DNA of 6,908 bases from Verrucomicrobiota bacterium (GTDB taxonomy: Bacteria > Verrucomicrobiota > Verrucomicrobiia > Chthoniobacterales > Terrimicrobiaceae): contig JAPLTI010000248.1 in the NCBI GenBank assembly GCA_026398285.1, forward strand, positions 1-6,908, in the 5' to 3' direction. The position numbers and the translations under genes are program-made. This document shows, piece by piece, positions 5,257-6,908 of this stretch. Each line of letters begins with the position of its first letter. Position 1 is the stretch's first letter. The notes under the pieces were generated by a model. It did no database searches and had not been told where the DNA came from. It saw only the letters and a program-made list of their open reading frames with translations.

Positions 5257-6300
5257 ATGAGCACGCCAGACCCCAAATCCCAGGACCTTGAGCCCATAGA
5301 TTCGGCTTTTGAGATTTCTCTCAGGCCGCCGCTTTTCGAGGAATTTGCGGGTCAGGAAAAAACGGTAGAACGCCTGCAGGTGATGGTCGAGGCGGCCAAG
5401 CAACGAGGCGACACGCTCCAGCACATCCTCCTGAGCGGCCCACCCGGACTTGGCAAGACCACCCTCGCCTACATCATAGGCAATGCCATGAACTCCGAAG
5501 TCCGCACCACCAGCGGACCAATGATCGAAAAGGCCGGCGACCTCGCAGGATTGCTTACAAATATCGAACGCGGCGGAGTTCTCTTCATCGATGAAATCCA
5601 CCGCCTGCAACCAGCCATCGAGGAGTATTTGTATCCCGCGATGGAGGATTTCAAACTCGACATCGTTATTGACCAAGGCCCGAGCGCCCGAACCGTGAGG
5701 CTGAGCCTCGCGCCCTTCACCCTCATCGGCGCGACGACCCGCTCGGGTATGATCAGCGATCCGCTGCGCTCGCGATTCGGCATGAACTGCAGACTCGACT
5801 ACTACGCTCCTGAAACCCTTGCCGCCATTGTGAGTCGAAGCGCGGGACTTCTCGGCAGCGAGTTGGAAGCAGGTGCCGACTTGGAAATCGCCCGCCGCGC
5901 CCGAGGCACACCACGCATCGCCAACAATCTTCTCCGCTGGGTGCGCGACTACTCCTTGGTTCGTGCCGGGGGCAGAATCACCGCCCAGAGCGCCACCGAC
6001 GCCCTCACCATGCTCGACATCGATGCCGAGGGCTTTGACGAAATGGACAAGCGCATCCTGGAAGCGATCATCGGCCTTTTCGATGGAGGCCCAGTTGGCG
6101 TGAACAGTCTCGCCGTCGCCATTGGAGAAGAGTCGGGCACTATTGAGGAAGTGCACGAGCCTTACCTGATCATGCAAGGCTACATCAAACGCACCGCCCA
6201 GGGCCGTGTCGCCATGCCCAAGGCCTACAAAAAACTCGGCCTGCCTGCTCCACAGTCCGCCCCGGTCTCCTCCTCGCAGCCCGATCTTTTCAAGGCGTAG
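5257..6300 (+). CDS. ruvB: Holliday junction branch-migration DNA helicase RuvB
   Basis: RuvB is the AAA+ motor that, loaded by RuvA, drives branch migration of Holliday junctions in recombinational repair. The 347 residues cover the whole family length (336 in E. coli). Walker A is GPPGLGKT (61-68), Walker B is LFIDEIHR (109-116), sensor 1 is GATTR (158-162), the arginine-finger segment is LRSRFG (170-175), and sensor 2 is RGTPRIANNLLR (216-227). TTSGPMIEKAGDLA (84-97) is also highly typical. The winged-helix DNA-binding domain spans about 260-328 with GGPVG (267-271) and GEESGTIEEV (280-289). After KLGLP the protein carries about 17 extra residues ending QPDLFKA. The ATG at 5257 fits the family N-terminus but has no Shine-Dalgarno. 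ruvA and ruvC are not adjacent; the SDR-like gene follows after two bases. Confidence 0.97.
   Translation: MSTPDPKSQDLEPIDSAFEISLRPPLFEEFAGQEKTVERLQVMVEAAKQRGDTLQHILLSGPPGLGKTTLAYIIGNAMNSEVRTTSGPMIEKAGDLAGLLTNIERGGVLFIDEIHRLQPAIEEYLYPAMEDFKLDIVIDQGPSARTVRLSLAPFTLIGATTRSGMISDPLRSRFGMNCRLDYYAPETLAAIVSRSAGLLGSELEAGADLEIARRARGTPRIANNLLRWVRDYSLVRAGGRITAQSATDALTMLDIDAEGFDEMDKRILEAIIGLFDGGPVGVNSLAVAIGEESGTIEEVHEPYLIMQGYIKRTAQGRVAMPKAYKKLGLPAPQSAPVSSSQPDLFKA
6292..6295 (+). promoter_or_regulatory. Possible Shine-Dalgarno of the SDR-like gene
   Basis: AAGG within the last codons of ruvB lies seven bases before the ATG at 6303. This supports that start over the in-frame ATG at 6312 and fits coupled translation with ruvB. 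Confidence 0.45.
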
Positions 6301-6302
6301 CG

Positions 6303-6908
6303 ATGGATTTCATGCTTCAAGGAAAAGTCGCAATGGTAGCCGCGTCCAGTCGCGGACTGGGTTTTGGAGTCGCCCGGGAACTCGCCCGCGAAGGCGCAAA
6401 GGTATCCCTCGCCAGCAGGAACTTGGAGTCTGCCGAGAAAGCCGCTTCGCAAATCCATGAAGAAACGGGAACTCCCGTGCTCGCATCGCAAATGGATGCA
6501 AAAGATCCGGTAGCCATCGCGAACTGGACATCACGCACCATCTCGGAATTCGGCGGAGTCGATCTCCTCGTAGCCAATGCAGGCGGTCCTCCCGCAGGAA
6601 ACTTCGACACCTTCAGCGACGAATCATGGCAGGATGCCTTTGAACTCAATCTTCTCAGCACTGTTCGCATGATACGCAGCGTCCTCCCCTCGATGCGCCA
6701 ACGCGGCGGTGGCTCCATTCTCACGATCACCTCTATCACCGTCAAAGAGCCCTCCGAACAACTCATTCTCTCAAATGTCATGCGATCCGGCGTAACAAGT
6801 CTGGTCAAGACGCTCTCCATCCAACTCGCTCCAGAAGGCATCCGGGTAAACAACATCATGCCCGGCCGTATCGATACCGACCGCATCAGGAGCTTGGACA
6901 GCACCCGC
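6303..6908 (+). CDS. Short-chain dehydrogenase/reductase-like protein lacking the Tyr-Lys pair, 3' end cut
   Basis: The visible 202 residues show an SDR Rossmann fold. The cofactor loop is SSRGLGFG (15-22) in place of TGxxxGxG, and the family NAG motif is present as ANAGGPP (91-97), followed by N116 in ELNLLS. The catalytic Ser is Ser144 (TITSITV). Exactly 13 residues on, where SDRs have Tyr, is Ser157, and four further, where they have Lys, is Arg161. RVNNIMPGRIDTDR (181-194) closely resembles the region after the active site in FabG-like proteins. I recall a FabG-like SDR subgroup with imperfect cofactor and catalytic motifs, and this probably belongs there. Its substrate is unknown, and standard ketoreductase chemistry is doubtful. 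The start at 6303 is two bases after ruvB, so the two genes are probably co-transcribed. Perhaps 50-60 residues are missing beyond the right edge. Confidence 0.88.
   Translation, partial: MDFMLQGKVAMVAASSRGLGFGVARELAREGAKVSLASRNLESAEKAASQIHEETGTPVLASQMDAKDPVAIANWTSRTISEFGGVDLLVANAGGPPAGNFDTFSDESWQDAFELNLLSTVRMIRSVLPSMRQRGGGSILTITSITVKEPSEQLILSNVMRSGVTSLVKTLSIQLAPEGIRVNNIMPGRIDTDRIRSLDSTR

Noticed and set aside
5239..6177. Long minus-strand open frame (312 codons) opposite ruvB
   Set aside because: It lies antisense to an unmistakable ruvB, and its translation shows no recognisable motif. Biased third positions in the real gene keep the opposite frame open.

Overview
The window looks like ordinary chromosomal DNA from a moderately GC-rich bacterium, most likely a member of the Verrucomicrobiota. 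That assignment is an inference. It rests on the gene order (prs, rplY, pth, rpsF and ssb in one run), the long CTC-type L25 protein, the scarcity of Shine-Dalgarno sequences, and a REP-type palindrome of a kind I associate with that phylum. No rRNA, tRNA, CRISPR array, phage gene or transposase gene was found.

Left region (1-1815). A pabB-like gene for aminodeoxychorismate synthase component I is read leftwards and runs off the left edge, lacking only its last residues. Fifty-four bases away, a divergent gene encodes a small exported protein of unknown function with a clear signal peptide.

Central region (1856-4886). Five housekeeping genes lie on the plus strand with gaps of 9-15 bases or a 4-base overlap, and look like one operon. 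They are prs (PRPP synthesis), rplY/ctc (ribosomal protein bL25), pth (peptidyl-tRNA hydrolase), rpsF (ribosomal protein bS6) and ssb (single-strand DNA-binding protein). Together they serve nucleotide supply, ribosome assembly, recycling of stalled translation products and replication. The usual rpsF-ssb partners rpsR and rplI are absent.

Intergenic region (4887-5256). This 370-base gap has no convincing gene. It holds a 114-base element made of two REP-like palindromes facing each other (a REPIN), followed by an 8-base tandem repeat that runs into a perfect hairpin. Another small perfect hairpin lies upstream.

Right region (5257-6908). ruvB encodes the Holliday-junction branch-migration motor and ends in an unusual QPDLF tail. 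Two bases later begins an SDR-fold protein, cut by the right edge, in which the catalytic Tyr and Lys of the family are replaced by Ser and Arg.

No clearly new multi-gene system is visible. The items most worth a second look are the REPIN with its flanking repeats, the SDR without its catalytic pair, the RuvB tail and the unassigned exported protein.
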